DNA from: Phellopilus nigrolimitatus
Taxonomy: Eukaryota; Basidiomycota; Agaricomycetes; Hymenochaetales; Hymenochaetaceae
DNA: 26,453 bases
Direction: 5' to 3'
NCBI GenBank assembly: GCA_021029095.1
Contig: JAJOHG010000359.1
Span: 1 to 26,453, forward strand
Made by a program: the position numbers and the translations under genes. The notes beneath the pieces were generated by a model. That model did no database searches and was not told where the DNA came from. It worked only from the letters and a program-made list of their open reading frames with translations. This document shows positions 8,566-18,065 of this stretch, one piece after another. Every line of letters starts with the position of its first letter. Position 1 is the first letter of the stretch.

Positions 8566-10809
8566 ATGGCCGGTCTCCACGCCGACGACGCCGCGCTCGC
8601 CGCGCTCGCCGACATCAAGCACGCACACGACTCGTACCCCTACCCCTACCCCTACCCGCTCGACGAGAAGCAGCGCGGCACGCCGGGCGGCGGCGCCGAC
8701 TCCTACGCACAGCCGTCGCTGCTCGACGCGGGCGCCGAGGCGCCCTCCGAGGAGGACCGGTACTACCTGCGCCGCGTCGCGGACACCTTCCCCTGGAGCG
8801 CGTACCTCATCGCCTTCGTCGAGCTCGCAGAGCGCTTCTCGTACTACGGCACCACCGTCGTCTTCACCAACTTCATCCAGCAGCCCCTCCCGCCCGGCTC
8901 GCGCACCGGCGCGGGCGGCGCGGACGGTCAGAGTGCGTGCCCTCCCCCTCCTCCCTCGTCTTCCCCCTGATAGACGGCAGCGCCCCTAACTCTCCCCTCT
9001 TTTTTTCTTTCCGCAGGCGGCGCGCTGAACATGGGCCAGCGCGGCTCGACGGGGCTCACGACGTTCAACAACTTCTGGGTGTACGTCACGCCGCTCTTCG
9101 GCGCGTACATCGCGGACGCGTACTGGGGGCGCTACAAGACCATCTGCTACGCCGTCGGCGTCGCGATCGTCGGCCACGTCCTGCTCGTCGTCTCCGCGGT
9201 GCCCGCCGTGATCGGCCACAGCCAGGGCAGCCTCGCCGTCTTCGTCGTCGCGATCGTCATCATGGGCGCCGGCACCGGCGGCTTCAAGAGCAACATCTCC
9301 CCGCTCGTCGCGGAGCAGTACCGCGGCAGCCTGCGCGTCATCACCCTCAAGAGCGGCGAGCGCGTCATCGTCGATCCGACCGTCACCGCCTCGCGCATCT
9401 ACATGGCAAGCACGCCTCATTCGAAACTCTACCTATCATCTTTGCTCATCGTGCTCTTTGAAACAGTACTTCTACCTGTTTATCAACATCGGCGCCCTGG
9501 TCGGCCAAGTCAGCATGACCTACTCCGAAAAGGCAAGTGTAGCCCTTCCATCCCGCTCAACCACAAAGAGAAAAAAAGAAACGCAATCCTCACATTATAT
9601 CATACACACCCGCAGTACGTCGGTTTCTGGCTCGCCTTCCTGCTCCCAACGGTCGTCTTCCTCTCCGCGCCGCTCGTGCTCTTCCTCGGGCGCAACCGCT
9701 ACGTGCGCTCGCCGCCCGCGGGGTCCGTGCTCTCGAGCGCGCTGCGCATCTGGCGCTTCGCCGCGCGCAAGCGCTGGTCGCTGAACCCCGTGCGCACCGT
9801 GCGCAACCTCAAGGCCGCCGCGTTCTGGGAGGACGCGAAGCCGAGCCGCGTCGACCGCGAGCTCGCGCTCGCGGGCGGCCGCCCGGCGTGGATGACCTGG
9901 GACGACCAGTGGGTCGACGAGGTCCGCAGGGGCTTCAAGGCCTGCGCCGTGTTCGTGTGGTTCCCGCTCTACTGTCAGTCCCCCCCAGTCTCATTTCTGT
10001 AAAATCGGCGAGACTGACGCGCGCGCGCACACACACAGGGCTCGCGTACAACCAGCTGAACAACAACCTGACGTCGCAGGCCGCGACGATGTCGACGCAC
10101 GGGCTGCCGAACGACATCCTCTCGAACCTGGACCCCTTCGCGCTCATCATCCTCATCCCCGTGTGCGACATTCTCATCTACCCGCTGCTCGCGCGCGCGG
10201 GCATCCGCTTCACGCCGCTCAAGAAGATCACGATGGGCTTCTTCACGGGCGCGGGCGCGATGGTCTGGGCCGCCGTCGTGCAGCACTACGTGTACAAGAC
10301 GAACCCGTGCGGGTACGCCGCCGCGACGTGCGTCGACGCCGCGGGCGACGCGCTCGTGTCCCCGCTGAACGTCTGGATCCAGACGGGCAGCTATATCCTG
10401 ATCGCGCTGTCCGAGATCCTCGCGAGCATCACCGGCCTCGAGTACGCGTTCACGAAGGCGCCGCGCAACATGCGCTCCCTCGTCATGGCCGTGTACCTCT
10501 TCACGAGCGCGATCGCGAGCGCGATCGGCGAGGCTTTCGTCTGTGAGCATACATACCATCCCCCTCTCTCTTTCTTTTTCCTCGACCGTAATTATGTATA
10601 ACCAACTAACTTGGCGTTTTTTTTTTTTTCTCGCGCCAGCGCTCTCGACGGACCCGCTCCTCGTGTGGAACTACGGCGTGATGGGCGTGATCGCGGGCGT
10701 CGCGGGCGTGCTCTTCTGGCTGTCCTTCCGGCACCTCGACGCGGAGGAGGACGCGCTCAACGAGCTCGCGCGCGGGCGCGTCGACGACGACGAGCCCGTG
10801 CCGCTCTAG
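8566..10809 (+). CDS. PTR2: Proton-coupled di/tripeptide transporter, POT/PTR family
   Basis: Six exons: 8566-8932, 9017-9405, 9467-9532, 9616-9973, 10039-10542 and 10640-10809, giving 617 residues, the usual PTR2 length. The first ATG after a CGCC-rich leader is at 8566. The N-terminus is hydrophilic with a Tyr-Pro repeat (about residues 26-33). The proton-coupling motif ELAERFSYYG sits in the first helix. The PTR signature region RIYM/YFYLFINIGALVGQ spans the junction of exons 2 and 3. Later helices include YVGFWLAFLLPT, NQLNNNLTSQA and LLVWNYGVMGVIAGVAGVL. The protein should import small peptides with protons across the plasma membrane. Introns 2 and 3 both start with GC (GCAAGC at 9406, GCAAGT at 9533); introns 1, 4 and 5 are GT-AG. 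Regulation by nitrogen source is known for fungal PTR2 genes, but no site is evident here. Confidence 0.95.
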
Positions 10810-11609
10810 GCGCCCCCCGGCCTCTAGAAAACACCAACCTGCGAACCTGTGTTTATGCGTCTGTCTGATTTTGGGTGCTGCTGCTTTTCTCTTTTCTCCT
10901 CTCTCTTCCTCTCTCGCTCTCTTTCGCTCTCTTTCGCTTCCTTGTTGCTTTCTTTCTCTCTTTTCTTTCTTGCCTTGTTGACGCCGCTCGTTCGGACCCC
11001 CCACCCCCGCTCTAACCCTCTTTTTTTGACCCCGACCCCTGACCGCGACCCCTGACTTATTTCCGCGTACGCAGCTTCGCTTCGCCCCGATCCCTGGCGC
11101 CGTCGTGGCGTCGGTGTATCTTCCCCCCACCCCTGTTCGCGCGCAGCCGCTGTAAATATTTTTTCTTGGATGTAACGAGTAGCGCGGCGCGGACGCGCTG
11201 TGGACTAGACATTTATATACACTCACTCACATGCACGCGCGCGCGTTCTGCAAGACGGATAGATGCTCATGATGCACGACAGACTGAGAAAGCTCAATTT
11301 TTCCCCCTTTCCCTCCTGGGGGATAGGCGGGCAGTTCATTCAAATACAGCTACAATTGAAACATCTGCGAGACGAAGCAGTACGCATACACCGGAATACA
11401 AAAAAGGGGAATATCGAAGCAAAAACAAAACAAAACAGAACAGAACAAAACTATACAGCGTCCGCCGTCCGACGCGGTCAACGTGTCAGAGAAAAAGAGG
11501 GAGAAAAGAAAGTCCGTGAAGTAGCGTGTATAGAAAGACAACAACAAAGCGCCGGCGCTCGACGGGGGGGGGGGGGGGGGGGGGGGGACGCGGCGGGAGG
11601 GGAGGAACC
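10810..11609. other. Convergent 3' intergenic region
   Basis: This gap lies between the stop codons of the PTR2 gene (+) and the membrane-protein gene (-), so it should hold both 3' UTRs and terminators. It contains a CT-rich tract at about 10877-10980 and an A-rich patch near 11400-11450. I see no gene in it. Confidence 0.7.
11564..11587. repeat. Poly-G tract, 24 bp
   Basis: Twenty-four consecutive G on the + strand, ending 22 bp short of the stop codon of the membrane-protein gene, so the - strand transcript would carry a poly-C run just after its stop. Length is probably unstable or misassembled. Confidence 0.9.
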
Positions 11610-14024
11610 TCAGAAGCGCGACCCGAACTCGTCCTCCCGCGCCTTCTCCGCCTTCTCCCACGGATCATTCTTCCCAAGCATCGGGAGCGAAGGCAGCACG
11701 ACCGAAAAGCGCTGCGCGCGCGCCACGGCCGGCGGCGGCAGCGTGACGCGCGCGAGCAGCGCACTCCCCCTCGGCCCACCGCCCGCCGCGTCGTGCGCGT
11801 CGTACGCGGGCGGCGACGCGGGCGGCGACGCGGGCGGCGCGGGCTGGTGCGCGCCAAAGTCGAGCGTGCGCGACAGGCGCTCCCACACGCGCTGCTTCTC
11901 GACATCCTCGTCCCGCGCCGCGGCGGCCGGCGGCGCGCCGACGCGCTCGAACACGCCCGGCGCAAAGTCCGCGTCCTCGAGCGCGCGCGCGACGCGCAGG
12001 TACTCCTTGAGGCCGTGGCCGAAGCGCGCGCGGCACGCGGCGCCGAGCGCGACGCTCGCGAGGAGCACGAGCTGCGCGGCGGCCGCGAGCGCCGCGAAGA
12101 AGGGCCACTGGAGCCACGTCCAGCGCCACACGCGCGAGTCGTACATCGCGGCCCAGCCGCCCTCGAGGAGCGCGCCGCCGGCGAGGAAGAGCAGCAGCGC
12201 GCGCGGCTGCTCGAGGCGCACGGCGCGCCAGCCGGCCGCGAGCCACGGCAGGAGCAGCGCGAGCGTGCCGACGAAGAGCGCGAGGTAGACGGTCGTGTGC
12301 GAGGAGATGGACGCGATTGCGCCCGTGAGGAGCTGGTCGATCCACAGAGCGGCGGACGTGATGAGGAGGTACACGAGGAGCTGGAGGCACGTAAAAAGAC
12401 CGAGCGCGAGCTGCGTGGCGGAAAAACAAAATTAGGTTAGTCGGAATTGTGTCGATGAGCGCAGCATGATTCAGAAGAGACCTACGCGATAGATCTTGAC
12501 TACGTGGTCGGGACCACCGACGCATTGGAACGTGAATGTCGAGTACGTGCGGACAAGCCGCGTGACAAGATAGGCCAGAAGAACCAGTGCGAGGACATTC
12601 AACGCAAGGTCCGGTATCTATAGAAGAAATAGAACACAACCCGTCGAGACGGCAGGAGATGATGGAAGGCGCAAAGTCAGACTAGAGACGAGAGAAGAGA
12701 GATAAATCAAACCTGGACTATTGTGCGAGTTCTGAAATATCCAGGGAAGAGTTCGATACCGCATGCACCCTCGGTGAGGAGCACGCGGAAGCGCCAATTA
12801 ATGTCCTGGGTGCGCCATAACGAATATGCGGACCAGCCTGTAGAGAGTACGCGAAATGCCAAAGCAGCACAGCTTTAAAAATGGACGTTGTAGACGTCAT
12901 ATCAACGACAAATCGTAAATATGATGGGATGATGGCGATAGAGGCGATTTTGAAAGTCGATCGTCGAGCATTGTGAGGCGGTGCAGTCGGTGCGAGGGAA
13001 TGTTGCGATTGGATCGAGTTGAATGGAACAGACAGAAAGAGATAAGGTTTGGGCCATAATCAGCTTGAGCATAAAATATTCCAGAAGGACACGTACAGAT
13101 GCGGAATAGAGCCGTACATAATCTGCGATCAGTGACCAGCAAAATTCAGCTCCGCGTGTAAATCAAAAAGAAAAATGAAGTTGTTCCGACTAACCGCAAA
13201 CACAGAAATGCACAGCAGCCAGAACTCTGACCCAACAAGAGCTAGTTCTTCCCTCTTTGAGTTCTCAAGGACCTGATTTGCGTATATGAGCACTCTCGTG
13301 CATTGCGTATCCAAGAACGTTGTCTCCCCATCGTTCACGTTATTCAACGTGAGCTCTACACCCGATATGTTGCCAGAAGAGTTGTCGAGGACGGGTTGAA
13401 TGAAAGCACCTATGCCGGGCACAAGATAGCCCGTTGAGTTTGAGCTGGACAAGCCACTGGGGAGTTGAGTGGAATTCGAGCTGGCTGAAGTGTTCTGCGC
13501 GGTAGAAGACACATCCAAGTCCCATGCAAAGCCAGCTCTGCATGTTAGATTAACAATAAATGATAGCATGTGTGTGACGGACCTCTCTTTTCCAAAGCCC
13601 ATTTGATATACCAGCAGAGCTGGTAGAGCTCGTTTCGTTACTCTGGAAGACGACCACACACGGGTCGTCCTCCCTCTCAAACGGAATTGCGTCGCAGAGC
13701 ATGAGAGTAAACACTTCAACATGGGTAGTCCCATTTCTCTGTCTTGTTAACCATCCGAATTCGTTTTGAGGAGCTCCCGCGGTGGATACTATGGCGGATG
13801 CAAGGGTATTCGCATCTGCATCGAGGGAGAAAAGAAATGATTGCACAAGCGCGTGCACGAAACAAAACACGACGCTGAACATAAAGAAAGCTATAGTGGT
13901 CTTGGTGAGGGTTATGCGAAGGTACTGTCGTATGATACAGTATATTTGAGGATAGCTTAAAAGTATGGATTTGCGAATCTTGACTAACCATTGACTTGAC
14001 CCATCTTGACAGCCTATTAGCCAT
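11610..14024 (-). CDS. Polytopic membrane glycoprotein of unknown function, 7 exons
   Basis: Exons are 13989-14024, 13583-13924, 13195-13494, 13097-13122 (26 bp), 12713-12872, 12486-12617 and 11610-12410, giving 598 residues with phase kept at every junction. The start MANRLSRWVKSM joins YLRITLTKTT and a first membrane segment (about 23-43). A luminal or extracellular domain follows, with seven N-glycosylation sequons, five of them within about 70 residues. After QVLENSKREELALVGSEFW come about seven more hydrophobic segments near 210-229, 235-254, 289-310, 333-357, 372-394, 405-425 and 436-460, then a charged Pro/Ala-rich tail of about 140 residues. WSAYSLWRTQDINWRF and LFPGYFRTRTIVQ look strongly constrained. 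From memory this is a basidiomycete-specific orphan family; a sensor or transporter role is only a guess. The 224 bp intron before exon 5 is unusually long for this gene. Confidence 0.8.
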
Positions 14025-14787
14025 TTTTTATTAGCTCTCCTGCTCTCGTGTGCTGCTCGAGTCACTCCGGAGAGGCAGTGTTTTAGCGGCGTGGATGTCA
14101 GGAAAGCAGAAAAAATAGCTCTAGCTGGGCCAGAAGTAAAAGATGATCCAGCAAAAGCAAAGGCAATCGAGCCAAAGAAAGAGTGTTGAAAAGCAGACAA
14201 ATGAGCGTCAAGCCGTCGGTGAGTCTCAGACGTAGGAAGAGAGAAGAAATACGAAGGAGAGGCCACGTTCAGTGGCCGCTCAATTGATTCGACCTTGAGC
14301 ATGCCTTGTCTGTGAGATCGCGCTGACACGCATTGGACCCCGGAGACGCAAGCTACGAATTTTCTACTCCCTGAGGCAATTGTGCGTAAAAGTCGTACAC
14401 GTACGTATATACATACATTTGGGAGTAGTTTCTGTTTCCTTTGTAGTCAAATGCTCTCGTACGAATCAGAGACATGAGCTGCGTAATTTTCAAGCACTCA
14501 CAACCCATATTTGCGGGTTGTGGTTGATTATTTATTCGAGCAAAGTAAAGTTTACGGGGTCCTCTCCCCTATCTGAAGAACCTCTCGTCATTGTCAAGAC
14601 AACTTTGTCGTCGTCCGACGAACCTTCTCTGAAGGTAAATAGGTATAATGTAAATATGAGCATCCTATCGGATGTGGACTCTCGAGTTGCTGGTCGTCCG
14701 TCGTCAGGATGGCCCTTCTAGCGGCTAGAATTTCATTCCGAACAGGAGTCACTGATTCACCGGCATGATAATTGAAAGTTAGCAGGG
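14025..14787. other. Intergenic region upstream of the membrane-protein gene
   Basis: About 760 bp between the start of the membrane-protein gene (leftward) and the stop of the PP1-motif gene (also leftward). It should contain the promoter of the former and the terminator of the latter. A longer frame on the - strand from an ATG at 14302 overlaps it, but the spliced 14024 start fits the protein better. Nothing else is recognisable. Confidence 0.6.
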
Positions 14788-15637
14788 TTAAGCAGTGCGA
14801 GCGTTCGAAGAGTCTATCACGCTCAGATCCAGATAGCTCTGACTACCTGTCCTCGATAGACGCAGGCGCTCTGAAGATATGTTGTCGTCCGAGTCCACAG
14901 ACCGAGAGCAAAATCCCAATTTGCGGAATGGAGATGCGACGATATCACACACCCGTCCGAGGGGAGAAACAGCTTTATTTGCAGGAAGAGGAGATAACTC
15001 AGTTACTGAGTCGCGGTGCCCTTCAGGGAGCACGAACCTGACCCGCTGTCGGAGTCTGCGTGACTTTGCGAGCTCAGCTTGCGTCCGTTTCGAGCTGGTG
15101 TCGCTTTGCGGTTTTTTCATAATTGAGCGCATAGGAGGGTTTGGACGCGTAGGAGCGTGATGCCGCCTCGAGCGGGGAGAGGCGCGAGAAAGGGGGTAAG
15201 GTTCGGGCGAGCGATTGGGAGAATGGGACATGTTATTTTTTGCCAGCCGTTGTCCTCTACGTAGAGAAGACGAGCTATCCGTCTGTTGCGTAGGAGAACT
15301 TGGGGTAGATCCATGGTCAACACAGGAAGCTATGCTATTGCTCGTTGAAGGGGTAATGGTTTGAGGAACAGAGCCCGGTCCCCTGTCTGTGTGCACGCCA
15401 GTTGAGGAGGACGAGATAGACCCGCCAGAGTCTGATTTGCGGATTTTACGTGCCTTACGTTTTGGGCGAGAGACCAGTTTCGCGGCATTTGGTGTCTGCG
15501 AAACGACTTCAGAAGGATCTTCGATGTTTTCAATAAATCTCGAAGGGCCTGCACTGTTGTTACAAGCGATTCATCGGAGCCTGCACAGTATAGGATGTAG
15601 AAATGAAAAGTACGCACGGATCTTTAGCTCTAGGCAT
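14788..15637 (-). CDS. Small basic, probably nuclear protein with PP1-docking-like motifs
   Basis: Two exons, 15618-15637 (20 bp) and 14788-15553, with a 64 bp GT-AG intron give 261 residues. The start is MPRAKDP, and the junction leads into PAGPSRFIENIEDPSE. A strong basic cluster RPKRKARKIRK (about 36-46) should act as a nuclear signal. Residues 50-145 are Ser/Pro/Thr/Arg-rich and disordered, with several SP sites that a proline-directed kinase could use. At 149-153 RSIMK resembles the SILK motif, and at 177-180 RVRF matches the RVxF docking motif for protein phosphatase 1; the two occur in that order in several PP1 regulators. The C-terminus has SPLGRVCDIVASPFRKLGF and a Ser/Asp-rich end. 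I do not recognise an ortholog. The function suggested by the motifs is inference. Confidence 0.7.
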
Positions 15638-16389
15638 ATGTTACAGTGGGTTTCCCAGAGACAATATCCTGCCTGAAACGTAGTGATGTCTGGTTAAATT
15701 TAAATTACATTCTGTCTTCTCAAATGCAACTTTGAATGTGCAAAGACAGCTTGCCAGCATTGATTAGTAGTGGTAGTCGACATATTTGCGTGTTCAACTT
15801 TGCACATATTTGACCTGAAGGTACTTGCATGTCATTGACATCAATGCATGCAGGTGCATACCGTGCCTGTCTGGTTGATGCTGCAAATGACTCGTTTAGG
15901 CTTGGATGGAATCTCAGTGATGATACAGAACGATCAAAGTGGTTAAAAGGTCACGTGAAAATCAACTGAAAGCCAGTCGAACAACCTAGTTGTGAGCAAC
16001 TAGGAAATGAGATTGAGAAACCTGCAACTTCGATTGCGGCTGCAACACTGTTGCCTGACAATATATTAACTAGCCGTACTGAGACGACAAACAAGCCAGA
16101 TGCGACGTATTTACCAGCAGCGCAGGAATTTCAAGACGGATTATGCCTTCGCCGAAAGGTCCACGGTCGAGTTCTCGGTCCTGTCATATGCAGGTAAGTA
16201 TCGCAGACTTATCCTCCTGTACGACATTGCCCGACATGCCACCCCGCGAGCCGTTTCAAAACAAGCTGAGTAGGGCTCGACGGGCGACCGATTTACGCTC
16301 GGAGACCACGAACGTACTAGGATCTGAGTGTCCGGTTACACCGCATCCATATCTCCTGCTCGCTCTTTCATGAAATCGCATCGCTGAGA
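15638..16389. other. Intergenic region with one weak small ORF
   Basis: 750 bp upstream of the PP1-motif gene, AT-richer than its surroundings. A + frame from an ATG at 16143 to a TGA at 16371-16373 gives 76 residues starting MPSPKGPRSSSRSCHMQ. A perfect GTAAGT follows that point at 16194, so this could instead be a short first exon, but no convincing second exon was found. I treat the frame as unsupported. Confidence 0.5.
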
Positions 16390-17705
16390 TCAAGCACGAA
16401 TCCCGGTCGGTGCATTGAGAGGTGGCGAGTATGCACGTCGCGTTGTATCTTCCTCGTTCTCCCCCATTCCTTCGCTTTCTCTATCTCCACCTTTATCCCT
16501 GTCATGATTCTGATCCTCTTCTCTCTCTTTCCGTTTCTCCTCCTCATACCACGCCAGCGCCTCCAGTACCTCGCCGAGCCCCATGTTCTCCTTTCTTGTC
16601 ATGCGCATTGCTCTTCCAAGGCCCTGGTCCTCCATTCCCTTCTCCATTCCTTCCGCTTCCCACACGGCAAGCCCATAGCGCAGGAGTGCTGCGCTGCGCG
16701 GATCTGTCGCATCTAGCAAGGCGCGGGTCTGTGCATCGATCTCGGCGTGGAGGCGACCCCATGCTCCGAGTGTTATTTCGTGCACATAGGGATGCGATGT
16801 GTAGGCGGAAAGGAGGAAGCACGACAGCGAGCCTTCGAAGTAGATGTAAGCGAGTGAGAGGCAAATTGATGTTGATTATTAGTTTTCCTTGGAGGAAAAG
16901 AAGGAAAGACGACTTGGCCACATACATATCCCACTAAGCTGCTGCTCCCTGAGCACCTGAGGTGGAGTCTGCGGATCGCGCACGTCGACAGGTGCGCCAC
17001 TGACCGGGTCAACGAGGGAGTCGCCGAGGCGGTAAAGTCGTTGGCATGCTGGACAGATGCGTCCGTACTTGCGTGTCTTGTTGTACCACACGATCTGGGA
17101 GCGAGAGTCAGCTTCGGCGAACAATAACGTTCAAGATAGAAGTGTATATTAGCATGAAGGCTACGTACAAGGCAGACCTCCCGCGGCAGCACAGCTTCCA
17201 GTACGGTCAGCACCTCTTCTCTTGCAAAAGCAGCGCAGGCCGCGTCGTCAAGCGCCGGCGGCGGGCAAAAGAACGAGGAAAGGAAGGCGGCGGTGTCCTT
17301 CACGCGGGGACCGTTCCCTGGATCTGTGATGAAGGGGTTCTGGAGTAAAGAAGGTGCTGATGGCACTATGCTTTGTACAGGCTGTGAGGTAGAAGTAACA
17401 TGTTGCGGCTGCTGATGTTGTGGCTCCTGGTGTTCAGCATGTTGAGCGTGTTCACGCGAGTTAATGGTCGATAGACGCGTTTTTCCCTCCCATTCCACAT
17501 GGACATCATCAAACGAGTCCTTAGACGCGTCATTACGCGTCTCTGAGTCGGTGTCTTTGAGCTGCGGCTCCTCCGCAGGTACAAGCGTATCACGGTCCGT
17601 CGGCACGTTCCGCTCGACCTCTTTCAGCACCGTCCTCTTCGCGCGTCCCTTCTCTTTCCCATTCTGCTGTTTCTTCTTCTTCTTCGAATTGCAAGGGCCG
17701 GGCAT
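16390..17705 (-). CDS. Unknown conserved-looking protein with two cysteine pairs
   Basis: Three exons, 17169-17705, 16926-17094 and 16390-16832, with 74 and 93 bp introns and consistent phase, give 382 residues. The start at 17705 (MPGPCNSKKKKKQQNG) is preferred over an upstream in-frame ATG. The N-terminus is a lysine-rich patch followed by about 100 acidic, Gln/His-rich disordered residues. A structured core begins near 130: LLQNPFITDPGNGPRVKDTA, then EEVLTVLEAVLPREV. Next come WYNKTRKYGRICPACQRLYR (Cys193, Cys196), DPQTPPQVLREQQLSGI and CSLSCFLLSAYTSHP (Cys236, Cys240). The four cysteines could bind one zinc, though the spacing fits no zinc family I can name. The C-terminal 80 residues are charged and helical. 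Cell location and role are unknown. Confidence 0.75.
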
Positions 17706-18065
17706 GTTCGTCGATTGAGCGTGGGTGGAGATGTAAACAAGGGACGGTGATGGCGCTGAACGTTGAACGGGCAAGACAGCATGAGTAAACAACCGTAATT
17801 TCATAAAGCGGGCCACCTTCCTGATGCGGATGAATGTGATCGACGTCAAAACCTCCGGATAGCTGAAGCATTTGAACGCGTCCAAATAGCTTCTAAAGCT
17901 ATTGAGTACACGCCTAAAGCATTTAAAAATTAGCGGCTTTTCGCTCTGGTTGATAAGGTCAGCAATACTAAGGGTTTTATGCAGTACTTAGTGATACCAC
18001 TCCATTGATATGTGCTATTTCCGATATAAAAGCTGTCGATTCGGATCCTCTGGCTCACCAGAGTC
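17706..18065. promoter_or_regulatory. Divergent promoter region with a TATA box
   Basis: 360 bp between the starts of the cysteine-pair gene (leftward) and the epimerase-like gene (rightward). A TATAAA at 18025-18030 lies about 40 bp before the ATG at 18066, a usual position for a fungal core promoter serving the rightward gene. The left part of this interval stays open in the leftward frame, so an earlier start for that gene cannot be excluded. Confidence 0.5.

Noticed and set aside
12838..13096. Splice acceptor CTACAG before GCTGGTCC in the membrane-protein gene
   Set aside because: An acceptor at 12873 keeps phase and yields the plausible helix AALAFRVLSTGWSAYS, so the CTACAG lies inside an exon.
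13538..13582. A 45-bp intron (GTCCGT to ATGCAG) in the membrane-protein gene
   Set aside because: It puts the next exon out of frame. Using the acceptor at 13495 gives an 88-bp intron with correct phase on both sides.
14025..14302. Start of the membrane protein at the ATG at 14302 without a first intron
   Set aside because: The added 100-odd residues look random and delay the first helix; the 36-bp exon from 14024 with a GTTAGT donor fits better.
16143..16373. 76-residue + strand ORF as a real gene
   Set aside because: No recognisable motif; a perfect GTAAGT lies inside it but no matching second exon was found. Kept only as a note in the intergenic entry.
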